From the NCBI GenBank assembly GCA_028386065.3, contig JAKUCV010001867.1:1-64000 (forward strand): 64,000 bases of DNA, read 5' to 3'. Positions 36,480 through 47,159 of this stretch are shown here, piece by piece. The notes below the pieces were generated by a model. It ran no database searches. It saw only the letters and a list, made by a program, of their open reading frames with translations, and was not told where the DNA came from. The stretch's first letter is position 1, and each line of letters opens with the position of its first letter. Made by a program: the position numbers and the translations under genes. Source of the stretch: Turnera subulata. Lineage: Eukaryota > Streptophyta > Magnoliopsida > Malpighiales > Passifloraceae.

Positions 36480-37100
36480 ATCAAAACTCTTATGTTACAA
36501 AATCTCATGTTAAACAGCAATACAAAACATCTCAAAGCAAAACAAAAATCAACAATAAGGTATAAAATCAACCATAAAGAAGCTAAAAGCAAAACTCGTT
36601 TAACAAAACCAAAACATAAAGAAGTTAGAACAAAAACATGTTTCATGTTCGGCGTTCTAGATCGGTCGTAAACATCCTCGATCCCGAGAAACTTGACATG
36701 CACAACTAACGGTGACGTCGGTTTTCCTCGTGAAAAAGACATCCGTTAACTCGCAAGGTGATGATCACGAGCACGTCCTGTGTCCCTCGAAAGAAACGTT
36801 ATCCACTTGTTCACAAATTCTGCATGAGCCAAAAACATCTGTCAAGTCTTGTATCCCTCCATGATGTCCGAACAGGTGTAAGCTTGTCGCACATGCACTC
36901 TACTCGAGGTATGGTCTCATCAGTCTAGCCACAACGGTCACATATGCATGTGATAAAAGATGTAGAAAATATACAAAAAACTATAAAAAGAAACGTCAAG
37001 GTAGCCAGTGCAATAGAAAATCGTGAGATGGAAAAGAGCTGAAAAACTCTTGTGTTTGTAGCCCGAAAAACATATAAAGTAACGAAGCAAAATTTCAAAC
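36480..37100. other. Spacer between the two antisense genes; no gene seen
   Basis: A-rich on the plus strand. A more GC-balanced block at 36640-36940 contains CATCCTCGATCCCGAG and GACGTCGG. I see no supported frame or resemblance to the rest of the window. Confidence 0.4.
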
Positions 37101-37204
37101 CATGGCAAAATTTTCAAAAAGCAAAATCCAATCAACGACGAAATTTTCAAAAAGTAAAACCTCGAAGATCGAAAATGGTTTAAAGTTTTGTGAAGAAAAT
37201 CTAC

Positions 37205-37462
37205 TTTCCCTATCCCCGAAAATTATTTTATTTTTTTTTCTTATATTTTTTTCTTTTCCTTTACCTTCTTTTCTTCTTTTTTTTTCCCTTACTGCTTCCT
37301 TCTTTTTTTTTTCTTTTTTTTTTCCCATTTCCATCTCTTTTTTTTTTCTCTTTTTTTTACTGTTTTTTTTTTCACTTTCCTTTTCCTTTCTTTTACTTTA
37401 TTATTATTTCTTTTTCTTCTTTTCTTTTCTATTTCTTTTTCTTCTTTTCTCTTTTTTTTTTG
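37205..37462. repeat. Second polypyrimidine tract, in the promoter region of the 228-residue gene
   Basis: About 250 bases of nearly pure T/C lie on the plus strand between a conserved upstream block (AAAACCTCGAAGATCGAAAA, 37160-37179) and the TATA box. The second copy of the gene near 57000 keeps the upstream block but not this tract. Confidence 0.75.
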
Positions 37463-37506
37463 GAACAGGTGGGGTCTATACTTTGGAAAACAGGTAAACA
37501 TTTTTC

Positions 37507-37515
37507 TATAAAAGG
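37507..37515 (+). promoter_or_regulatory. TATA box of the 228-residue antisense gene
   Basis: TATAAAAGG, preceded by TTTTTC, lies 119 bases before the ATG. The other copy also has a TATA box (TATAAGAA, 56970-56963 minus), 59 bases before its ATG. Confidence 0.6.
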
Positions 37516-37625
37516 CAAAACAACGGGAAGCAAAAACCACAAATTATCTTAAAGCAAACAAGACGCTAAGGCAAAAGAAACCACAATACTCAAAAAAAAA
37601 AAAAAAACATCAACGCGTCCAAAAC

Positions 37626-38312
37626 ATGAAGCCTGCTCCATCATCCGTCTTCCTCGTCGAAGGTGCCTCCCTAGGCAGAAGAAACCGGCTGGCCTACAGC
37701 AAGATCAACGAGCGTCCAGAGGAACTACCGAACGAGCTCGGCAGGATGCCTCGTCTGGTCTTCGCCGACGAACTCTACTCGTCGAGGTTCTTCGTCACTC
37801 TCATGGAAGAGACGTTCTTCCTAGAGGACCAAGGTACTCTGAGGACCTCCTTCTACGGCTCGGCCAATTCCGTCATGTTTTTCATTTCTGAAAGACTTCA
37901 GGAATTCAACCTAGAGCCCACTTGCCATTTCCTGGACCAAGGTACCTACTACCAGCTCTCGATGACTTCCCAGAGCATGCCCAGAGTAACTCGTTTGCCC
38001 GCAACTTGGCCAAAGGCCCGACTACTAGTGTGGAATTGCAGAGGAATCGGTAGGCGTTCCCAGGAGTTCTCGCATACCCTGAGGGACCTGAAGAACCAGT
38101 ACAAGCCCAACATGGTTCTTCTCACGGAGACCCAGTGGCAGCCTGAAGACGATCACGGTGTCATCCCACTTCGGTTCCCTCCAGCAAACCGGTTCGGGCT
38201 TCCTGGCCAGAGCAACACGGGCGGCATGTGGTTCTCGTGGAACGACAACATCAGGGTCAACATTAACAATGACCCCAATAGCTTCAGGGTCAACGTTGTT
38301 CCAAAGAGATGA
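37626..38312 (+). CDS. 228-residue protein: unknown N-terminus joined to the start of a LINE-type endonuclease domain
   Basis: Residues 1-130 (EGASLGRRNRLAYS, FADELYSSRFFVTLMEE, SFYGSANSVMFFISERLQEF) match nothing I know. From about residue 133 the sequence RLLVWNCRGIGRRSQEF, KPNMVLLTETQW and NTGGMWFSWNDNIRV follows the N-terminal third of the EEP/APE endonuclease of plant L1-type LINEs. The metal- and DNA-binding Asn (WNCRG) and Glu (TET) of that family are present. The later catalytic Tyr, D-x-N and SDH motifs are absent because the protein stops, so nuclease activity is unlikely. The frame is intact, starts at the first ATG after a TATA box, and runs against the host retrotransposon. A same-length homologue lies at 56228-56911. 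Function is unknown; a decoy, dominant-negative or nucleic-acid-binding role is conjecture. Confidence 0.7.
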   Translation: MKPAPSSVFLVEGASLGRRNRLAYSKINERPEELPNELGRMPRLVFADELYSSRFFVTLMEETFFLEDQGTLRTSFYGSANSVMFFISERLQEFNLEPTCHFLDQGTYYQLSMTSQSMPRVTRLPATWPKARLLVWNCRGIGRRSQEFSHTLRDLKNQYKPNMVLLTETQWQPEDDHGVIPLRFPPANRFGLPGQSNTGGMWFSWNDNIRVNINNDPNSFRVNVVPKR

Positions 38313-38563
38313 ATATTGTTGTTTTTTTATAATAATATAATGTAATATTAATGTTTGTAATAATAATATTAGTAATATTAATAATATTTATGTTTCTGCA
38401 TATTTATGACATCATTTACCTCTTATGCGAATGTTTTGTGGCAAGATGGCGTCCCTCGACTGGATCCATCATGTACTAACTAAATGATATAAAATAATAA
38501 ACAAATGGAGCGAACTATGCAAATAAGAACAACAAGCACACAAGGACTACCCAACAAGACCTA

Positions 38564-38585
38564 ACGCCCGCTCCGCTACCTAAAA
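38564..38585 (-). other. Primer binding site of element A
   Basis: On the minus strand, a few bases after the 5' LTR end (CATTTCA), the sequence includes AGGTAGCGGAGCGGGCG. This resembles the initiator-Met-type site and the equivalent site in element B. Confidence 0.5.
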
Positions 38586-39021
38586 TGAAATGCCCCGACC
38601 CATATTTACCGTACACAGTAAACACGTGCCGGAACTGTAACGACCCGACCAAACAAAGCCCAGCATACAGTGTATACAACAGAAAACCGGCTTAACAGCC
38701 CAAAATATAAATATTAGAAATCCGACCCTTCGGCCCAACATGAAACCGTCATAAAATCTCGGTAACATCAATAATAACACAACCGGCCCAATGGCCCAAC
38801 GATAGCAATAAAAAGCACAGCGGAAGACTTAATAACTCACAAAGACACTGTATGCGACACTTATGCAAACCAATGGATCCGAGTCCTGTCCAAGGGATAA
38901 CGCCGCAGCCTGTCTGGAATGCGTCATACCTGAACCACAAATAACTCAACCAACAGGATGAAAGCCCGCAGGTGAGGGGTGAGTCCGAAGTGCTCACTGA
39001 CGAAGGATAGACAATCAATAT
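38586..39021 (-). repeat. 5' LTR of element A, distal part
   Basis: It matches 33031-33467 closely from TGAAATGCCCCGACCC onward, including the GGTGAG hairpin region (38978-38998, one arm mutated). It is cut at 39021, where element B begins, and resumes at 47160 within the same sentence of sequence (ATATGCAACACTGTAAATTA). Confidence 0.9.
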
Positions 39022-42000
39022 TGAAACGCCCGTGTCCCAATTTAATAATATAAGTTATAAATTAATTATAGACTGACCAAATTGTCCTTATCAATCCCGG
39101 GACACCCGTATCCCAAAATAACCAATCAAATTTATCATAACATGTAGAAAGACCAAAATGCCCTTCTCCACGGGATACAATATCAACCACATAATCAATG
39201 AACAATTATACAACAAATTACACAACAATGAGTATGCAGCGGAAGACTAAACATAAGATAACATGTATGCAGTGAACTCTATGGATCCGACCAGAGGAGG
39301 GGAAAGCACCGCCACCTGCTGGTATGCACTTCTGATCATCGATCAGCTAACCTGTGTAAAACTGTGAGGGGGTGAGACCAACCACTGTCTCACCGCAAAC
39401 AAATAAACCAATAATATACAAAACAAATCAACTACAAGAACACCGGCATCAAACAGCAACAACCGCAATACACAGAGCAAGACATCATCAGTCTACAAAC
39501 CATCACTTGTCATTACTTAAATTATTATCTTTGTTATTAAGTTTAAATATTTCATTAGGGCCCTCTACTGTGTGCGTCGAGCTCGGTCCCGTCTCATGAG
39601 ACAACCAGGCATAAGCCCAAATAAACCAGGCACGAAGCCCAAATATATCCAAAGAGAGAGAGAGACAGAGAGAAAGAGGGAGGTAGAAAGGGGGAGATAG
39701 AAAGAGGGAGGTAGAACCGGCCATCACAGGCCCACATGCAATCCCGCATGCCATCCCGAGGGGTATTACTTCCCGCTCGAACCAACCGGTCAACAGCCCC
39801 ACAGTAGACTTTATTATAATTCGTTATTCTCATTTATTCTTTAAGAGTTGTACCATACTTATTGTCAAGCATCGTTGTGTGGATTTAACATCTTAATCTC
39901 AAATCCGGGCCCCAGCCCATAGTCCACCACACAAACCACGAATCTATATCTCATGTGTTTATCATAACGAAACAAGTCATACTAGACAGACACAATACAT
40001 GACATCAGACAACAGGCCACATAATCAGGCACACCACGTCATAGGTAACATCAACATATTCACTTTGCAAATACCAACAACAGCACAACAGGCAAGCATG
40101 CACACAGCATTAAAGACCAAACAAATAACACCACTTTATATTCCAAGACAATTAACCGAGCATTGTAGGCAGTAATGCATACAAAGGTTTATAAGTCCTC
40201 ACCTTGGCCATAATAATTGTCTCGGAACTTGAAGCTTTGTTCCGCCTCGACATTCCTATGCCCTCAACATCCTACCACATATACGTCACATAAGATACTT
40301 ATTCACGTCAAATACTAAATGTATGCTAAAGATGAAATCTTGAACTTCTAGCCCGTATGTGTTCATTAACCGTGAATCCTCGGGGTCAAAGCCCAAATAT
40401 AGTCCTTAACTCCATAATTCCATATTTAACTTAAATCCATATTATAGTTGTTGGGCCTAAGCCCATATAAACTTAATCAAACCTTATCGAGCCTAAAGCC
40501 CATCTCAAATACAAGCCATTGGGCCTAAAGCCCACTTCATTAGTCATTGGGCCTAAAATCCATCTTAAGTTAATTACTCTTTATTGGGCCTATAGCCCGT
40601 TTTTATAATAGTCCTTGAGCCTAAAGCCCATATTCACTCCGCTTAACATTTATCGGGCCTAGACTCGACCCGTTAACATAACCGTGACAAGTTGAACTCC
40701 CGAGCCCAACCTTTTCGGCCTAACGATTCATGACGCGTCGGAAATATATTTCGGCCACGCACTCTCAACTCGCAACTCCCAAATTCCACTAAAGTTCATT
40801 TATTACAAATTGCACGTATTAAATCCATTTACACTACAAGATAGTACAAGAACCGAATTTCGCATCAAAGCCCGAGAATTACCACGTAATGCCAAAAAAC
40901 ATTGTCTTGCCGGAACAGCAACCCGAGCCTCGCCGGAAAATTCCCGAGCTCGCCGGATTCCTGTCAGCCTCGCCGGAACAGTACCCCGACACGTCGAAAA
41001 GACAACCACAACAAACTGCCCAACCCGAAAGACAACCAATTCGTCAAAACAACCAACACAAAAACGAAATTGAAAGGAAGCAGGAGGAAGGAGGTCGCAT
41101 CCTTACCAGGAAAACCCAAATTCTCACTGTCCCCAGTACAATTCTGCCCGGAATTGTGGCACAACACCCAAAATCAGTCCCTCACACCTTCTGTCCGTGA
41201 AAAAAAACCCCGAGCGAACGCCACTGCTCGTCACCATCACCGAACCATCAGCTCACACCCGCTCAAAGCCCGGCCAAGCACCTCCCCTGCTCACAACAAC
41301 GAACCCAACAACCACCAGCCCGTTAGCAAGCAATCACCGGCCTCCAAACAACATCATCCACGCGCACGCCACCATCCTCAATCAACAACAACAAAAACAA
41401 CCCGCCATCAACAACAAATCCAAACACAACACGTTCAAGGCCCCATTAGAACAAATCGGCCGAAGAGAAACGGAGAAGAGAAGAGGGCGATGGGTTACCT
41501 GTCGGACCTCGATCTCCCGCAACTGGGTGGCGGCTTCAACTCCTCGACGGCGGTGCAAGGAGCAGCGATGGAGCAACCTCGTCACCTCCCCAGATCTGAA
41601 CACAGGAACCCGTCGCGCGACAACTCCCACGGCCCTTCTTCCTCCCTCCGATGCAGGAACGGCGGCAGCAACGACGGCCTTGGCGACTCGCCCAAACGAG
41701 GTCTCGCGCGCCACCTCCTTCCCTCGGCGTAGCAGTGACTGCGGCTGAGCGACGGCGGAAGACGACTCAACACAAGGCGGCGGCGGCGTCACGATGCGAC
41801 GGCGAGAGGAGGAAGACGAAGTGATGATGATAGCGAGAAGAAGGACTGGGCGGCGGCAGCTAAAGTGATAGAGAAGAGGAGTTGAGATAGAAAAGCAAGC
41901 AGAAGGGAGCATTAGGGGGGGTGAGCCGTCGGGAGAGAAAGAGAAGTGGGAAGGAGAGAGAGAAGAGAAGAATTTATATCCAAGCCCTAGGGTTAGGGCT

Positions 42001-42374
42001 TCCACCAGTAACCAAAACGGCGTCGTTTTGCTCCAAAACGACGTCACTTCACTGACAGCCCTCCTCTGGTCAACCCTAAAAGTCAAAACAAACCCCTTTA
42101 TGTGTTTTAAGTTTGCCACTACTAATACTACGTAGTTTTAGGCAAAACTACACCCAAACTTGTGTAACACCCCGGAACACCAATTGTTCCCAAAGATTCC
42201 AAGAACGGTTAACTCCAAAAGTAAGATTATAGTTTCAAAGAGAATAAAAACATAATAATAATAATTTCTTGACCCAAGACTGTCGGAAATCCCGCAAGGG
42301 AAAAAATGGAATTTATAGTCCGAAAAATTTGAAAATTCCATAAAAACTAAATACCGAAAATTCGGGACGTTACA
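39022..42374 (-). repeat. 3' LTR of element B
   Basis: Starts TGTAACGTCCCGAATTTTCG on the minus strand at 42374 and ends CACGGGCGTTTCA at 39022. It holds a TATA box (TATAAAT, 41978-41972) just downstream of a telo-box (AACCCTAGGGC), an array of GGGCCTAAAGCCC palindromes (40381-40670), a GA-rich tract (39650-39715) and an 8-bp-stem hairpin GGTGAGAC...GTCTCACC (39371-39394). Frames of up to 276 codons on both strands in the GC-rich part are judged non-genic. Confidence 0.92.
41972..41978 (-). promoter_or_regulatory. LTR promoter TATA box, element B
   Basis: TATAAATTC on the minus strand, about 400 bases into the LTR, 10-20 bases below a telo-box-like ACCCTAGGG. The other LTR carries the same arrangement near 46757-46764. 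Confidence 0.55.
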
Positions 42375-43807
42375 GTTCTACCTCACTTAACAAAATTTCG
42401 TCCTCGAAATTTGCAGAATAAGTCAAGCAGCCAAGTGCTTAACTGACACAAACAAGTGTCACCCGGTTTTCAAAATACCATTGGCCAAAACTACCAAGTA
42501 GAACCATCATGTCCATCAATCAAATTTCCAAGTAATAACTCCAATGTACCAAGTCAATTCTTGACTTTAGTCAACCATGATCAACAGAACATAAGATCAA
42601 AGAACTAACACAAGAATCTTTCCGAACATCATCAACTTCATTAATACTAGAATCCATAAACCATTTCCTTTATCATCAATCAACCAACTATATCCAATCT
42701 TATAATCCATTAAGCACATCCTCAAATAACAGAAGTCAAAATCGTAACCTAAGAAACAAGATCTTCACCCCCACTATAAATACCTCAAGACCAAAAATCC
42801 ATAATCACTTTCATGATCTGAACCTCAAATTATTTCCTTTATCACGTACTAATTTGACCAAACTCGTATATATGTCCCGGATCATACCTTAAGTACTAAA
42901 ACCCGATCATTACCGAAATATCAAAATTATCATTCCTCAAGACCCAAAAAACTTTTCATAACTCATGCTCATGAATCTATTCCTCAAGTCATTCCTAGCA
43001 CGAACACCAAAGTTTCTTTGATAAGGAGCCTACAACATCATTGTATCTCTCATCACATAATTATCTAACCAACAATTGGTTCACAATTCCCAAGGTCACC
43101 TCAAACTCAAACCTCAATGTAACCATACTTCCGACATCCTCATCCAACACATGAATTATAGCCTCAATAAAGATTCATAACCAAGACTTCTATCACAATC
43201 ATCATTAATACCCCAAATCTCAACAAAGTTAAGTACCCCAAAGTACCATTAAAAGATATTTCCCCAAATATACCATTAGATCAATCCTTAAATTAATTCA
43301 AGAAACCATCTCAACCCCAAACAAGATTTAATCCATAAGATAATTTCACAAGTAACCTCAAATCCCCAAATTTATATAATCAGACCACACATAACATGAT
43401 CACCAAGATCAACAAAATCACGAGAATCATATCAGATCATCTCTTGACATACATAACACCCAAAAACAAACTGATGGTTCTTACTTGTATTTGGCCAGTT
43501 CCACACAGACAAACGGCACAAGCAACGAGTCAAGAGTCTACACCGACTCTGACAAAACAGTGAATATTCCACAAAATTAACTTTGCTACAGCCAAAGCTG
43601 TAAAGATAAACATGTCGTTTAACAACAATACCGGGTCACTCCGACCCCCAGCAGGTGCGTGTCCTCCACCGGATCCATAGTACGACTCACTATATGAATG
43701 CATATGACTATGCAACAACAACACAGAAAGGAGCAGACTCATGCACATAAGAGCACAAAATCGTATTCACACATCCCAAAGGATCTACAGCCTGCTCCGC
43801 TACCAAC
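42375..43807. other. Noncoding interior of element B
   Basis: 1433 bases rich in A and C on the plus strand, with no frame that resembles gag, protease, reverse transcriptase or integrase on either strand. It contains the priming site at its right edge and the pol-end/purine tract at its left edge, and otherwise nothing I recognise. Confidence 0.75.
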
Positions 43808-46800
43808 TGAAACGCCCGTGTCCCAATTTATTAATATAAGTTATAAATTAATTATAGACTGACCAAATTGTCCTTATCAATCCCGGGACACCCGTATCCC
43901 AAAATAACCAATCAAATTTATCATAACATTTAGAAAGACCAAAATGCCCTTCTCCACGGGATACAATATCAACCACATAATCAATGAACAATTATACAAC
44001 AAATTACACAACAACGAGTATGCAGCGGAAGACTAAACATAAGATAACATGTATGCAGTGAACTCTATGGATCCGACCCGAGGAGGGGAAAGCACCGCCA
44101 CCTGCTGGTATGCACTTCTGATCATCGATCAGTTAACCTGTGTAAAACTGTGAGGGGGTGAGACCAACCACTGTCTCACCGCAAACAAATAAACCAATAA
44201 TATACAAAACAAATCAACTACAAGAACACCGGCATCAAACAACAACAACCGTAATACACAGAGCAAGACATCATCAGTCTACAAACCATCACTTGTCATT
44301 ACTTAAATTATTATCTTTGTTACTAAGTTTAAATATTTCATTAGGGCCCTCTACTGTGTGCGTCGAGCTCGGTCCCGTCTCATGAGACAACCAGGCATAA
44401 GCCCAAATAAACCAGGCACGAAGCCCAAATATATCCAGAGAGAGAGAGAGACAGAGAGAAAGAGGGAGGTAGAAAGGGGGAGATAGAAAGAGGGAGGTAG
44501 AACCGGCCATCACAGGCCCACATGCAATCCCGCATGCCATCCCGAGGGGTATTACTTCCCGCTCGAACCAACCGGTCAACAGCCCCACAGTAGACTTTAT
44601 TATAATTCGTTATTCTCATTTATTCTTTAAGAGTTGTACCATACTTACTGTCAAGCATCGTTGTGTGGATTTAACATCTTAATCTCAAATCCGGGCCCCA
44701 GCCCATAGTCCACCACACAAACCACAAATCTATATCTCATGTGTTTATCATAACGAAACAAGTCATACTAGACAGGCACAATACATGACATCAGACAACA
44801 GGCCACATAATCAGGCACACCACGTCATAGGTAACATCAACATATTCACTTTGCAAATAGCAACAACAGCACAACAGGCAAGCATGCACACAGCATTAAA
44901 GACCAAACAAATAACACCACTTTATATTCCAAGACAATTAACCGAGCATTGTAGGCAGTAATGCATACAAAGGTTTATAAGTCCTCACCTTGGCCATAAT
45001 AATTGTCTCGGAACTTGAAGCTTTGTTCCGCCTCGACATTCCTATGCCCTCAACATCCTACCACATATACGTCACATAAGATACTTATTCACGTCAAATA
45101 CTAAATGTATGCTAAAGATGAAATTTTGAACTTCTAGCCCGTATGTGTTCATTAACCGTGAATCATCGGGGTCAAAGCCCAAATATAGTCCTTAACTCCA
45201 TAATTCCATATTTAACTTAAATCCATATTATAGTTGTTGGGCCTAAGCCCATATAAACTTAATCAAACCTTATCGAGCCTAAAGCCCATCTCAAATACAA
45301 GCCATTGGGCCTAAAGCCCACTTCATTAGTCATTGGGCCTAAAATCCATCTTAAGTTAATTACTCTTTATTGGGCCTATAGCCCGTTTTTATAATAGTCC
45401 TTGAGCCTAAAGCCCATATTCACTCCGCTTAACATTTATCGGGCCTAGACTCGGCCCGTTAACATAACCGTGACAAGTTGAACTCCCGAGCCCAACCTTT
45501 TCGGCCTAACGATTCATGACGCGTCGGAAATATATTCCGGCCACGCACTCTCAACTCGCAACTCCCGAATTCCACTAAAGTTCATTTATTACAAATTGCA
45601 CGTATTAAATCCATTTACACTACAAGATAGTACAAGAACCGAATTTCGCATCAAAGCCCGAGAATTACCACGTAATGCCGAAAAACATTGTCTTGCCGGA
45701 ACAGCAACCCGAGCCTCGCCGGAAAATTCCCGAGCTCGCCAGATTCCGGTCAGCCTCGCCGGAACAGTACCCCGACACGTCGAAAAGACAACCACAACAA
45801 ACTGCCCAACCCGAAAGACAACCAATTCGTCAAAACAACCAACACAAAAACGAAATTGAAAGGAAGCAGGAGGAAGGAGGTCGCATCCTTACCAGGAAAA
45901 CCCAAATTCTCACTGTCCCCAATACAATTCTGCCCGGAATTGTGGCACAACACCCAAAATCAGTCCCTCACACCTTCTTTCCGTGAAAAAAAAACCCGAG
46001 CGAACACCACTGGTCGTCACCATCACCGAACCATCAGCTCATACCCGCTCAAAGCCCGGCCAAGCACCTCCCCTGCTCACAACAACGAACCCAACAACCA
46101 CCAGCCCGTTAGCAAGCAATCACCGGCCTCCAAACAACATCATCCACGCGCACGCCACCATCCTCAATCAACAACAACAAAAACAACCCGTCATCAACAA
46201 CAAATCCAAACACAACACGTTCAAGGCCCCATTAGAACAAATCGGCCGAAGAGAAACGGAGAAGAGAAGAGGGCGATGGGTTACCTGTCGGACCTCGATC
46301 TCCCGCAACTGGGTGGCGGCTTCAACTCCTCGACGGCGGTGCAAGGTGCAGCGACGGAGCAACCTCGTCACCTCCCCAGGTCTGAACACAGGAACCCGTC
46401 GCGCGACAACTCCCACGGCCCTTCTTCCTCCCTCCGATGCAGGAACGGCGGCAGCGACGACGGCCTTGGCGACTCGCCCAAACGAGGTCTCGCGCGCCAC
46501 CTCCTTCCCTCGGCGTAGCAGTGACTGCGGCTGAGCGACGGCGGAAGACGACTCAACACAAGGCAGCGGCGGCGTCACGATGCGACGGCGAGAGGAGGAA
46601 GACGAAGTGATGATGATAGCGAGAAGAAGGACTGGGCGGCGGCAGCTAAAGTGATAGAGAAGAGGAGTTGAGATAGAAAAGCAAGCAGAAGGGAGCATTG
46701 GGGGGGTGAGCCGTCGGGAGAGAAAGAGAAGTGGGAAGGAGAGAGAGAAGAGAAGAATTTATATCCAAGCCCTAGGGTTAGGGCTTCCAGCAGTAACCAA

Positions 46801-47159
46801 AACGGCGTCGTTTTGCTCCAAAACGACGTTACTTCACTGACAGCCCTCCTCTGGTCAACCCTAAAAGTCAAAACAAACCCCTTTATGTGTTTTAAGTTTG
46901 CCACTACTAATACTACGTAGTTTTAGGCAAAACTACACCCGAACCTGTGTAACACCTCGGAACACCAATTGTTCCCAAAGATTCCAAGAACGGTTAACTC
47001 CAAAAGTAAGATTATAGTTTCAAAGAGAATAAAAACATAATAATAATAATTTCTTGACCCAAGACTGCCGGAAATCCTGCAAGGGTAAAAATGGAATTTA
47101 TAGTCTGAAAAATTTGAAAATTCCGTAAAAACTAAATACCGAAAATTCGGGGCGTTACA
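43808..47159 (-). repeat. 5' LTR of element B
   Basis: Collinear with 39022-42374 with scattered single-base differences. Its hairpin lies at 44157-44180. It ends at GGCGTTACA followed by the AATAT duplication. Confidence 0.92.

Larger units (their letters stand above)
39022..47159 (-). mobile_element. Element B: non-autonomous long-LTR retrotransposon nested in element A
   Basis: Two nearly identical LTRs of about 3.35 kb (39022-42374 and 43808-47159) flank a 1.4-kb noncoding interior. The target duplication is AATAT (39017-39021 and 47160-47164). A priming site (TTGGTAGCGGAGCAGG, minus strand) adjoins the 5' LTR, and a purine-rich end (NFEDEILLSEVEL then TAA at the LTR edge) adjoins the 3' LTR. 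The LTRs look more alike than those of element A, as expected for a younger, nested insertion. With no gag or pol it depends on proteins supplied by another element. Confidence 0.92.

Noticed and set aside
40902..41732. 276-codon plus-strand frame in element B LTR, repeated at 45688-46518
   Set aside because: Both copies exist only because the LTRs are duplicates. The protein is low-complexity (P/N/T/R-rich), runs against the element, and overlaps long frames on both strands in GC-rich DNA.
41382..42119. 245-codon minus-strand frame spanning the element B LTR promoter
   Set aside because: It starts upstream of the TATA box and is broken in the other LTR (46168-46904). Composition explains it better than coding.
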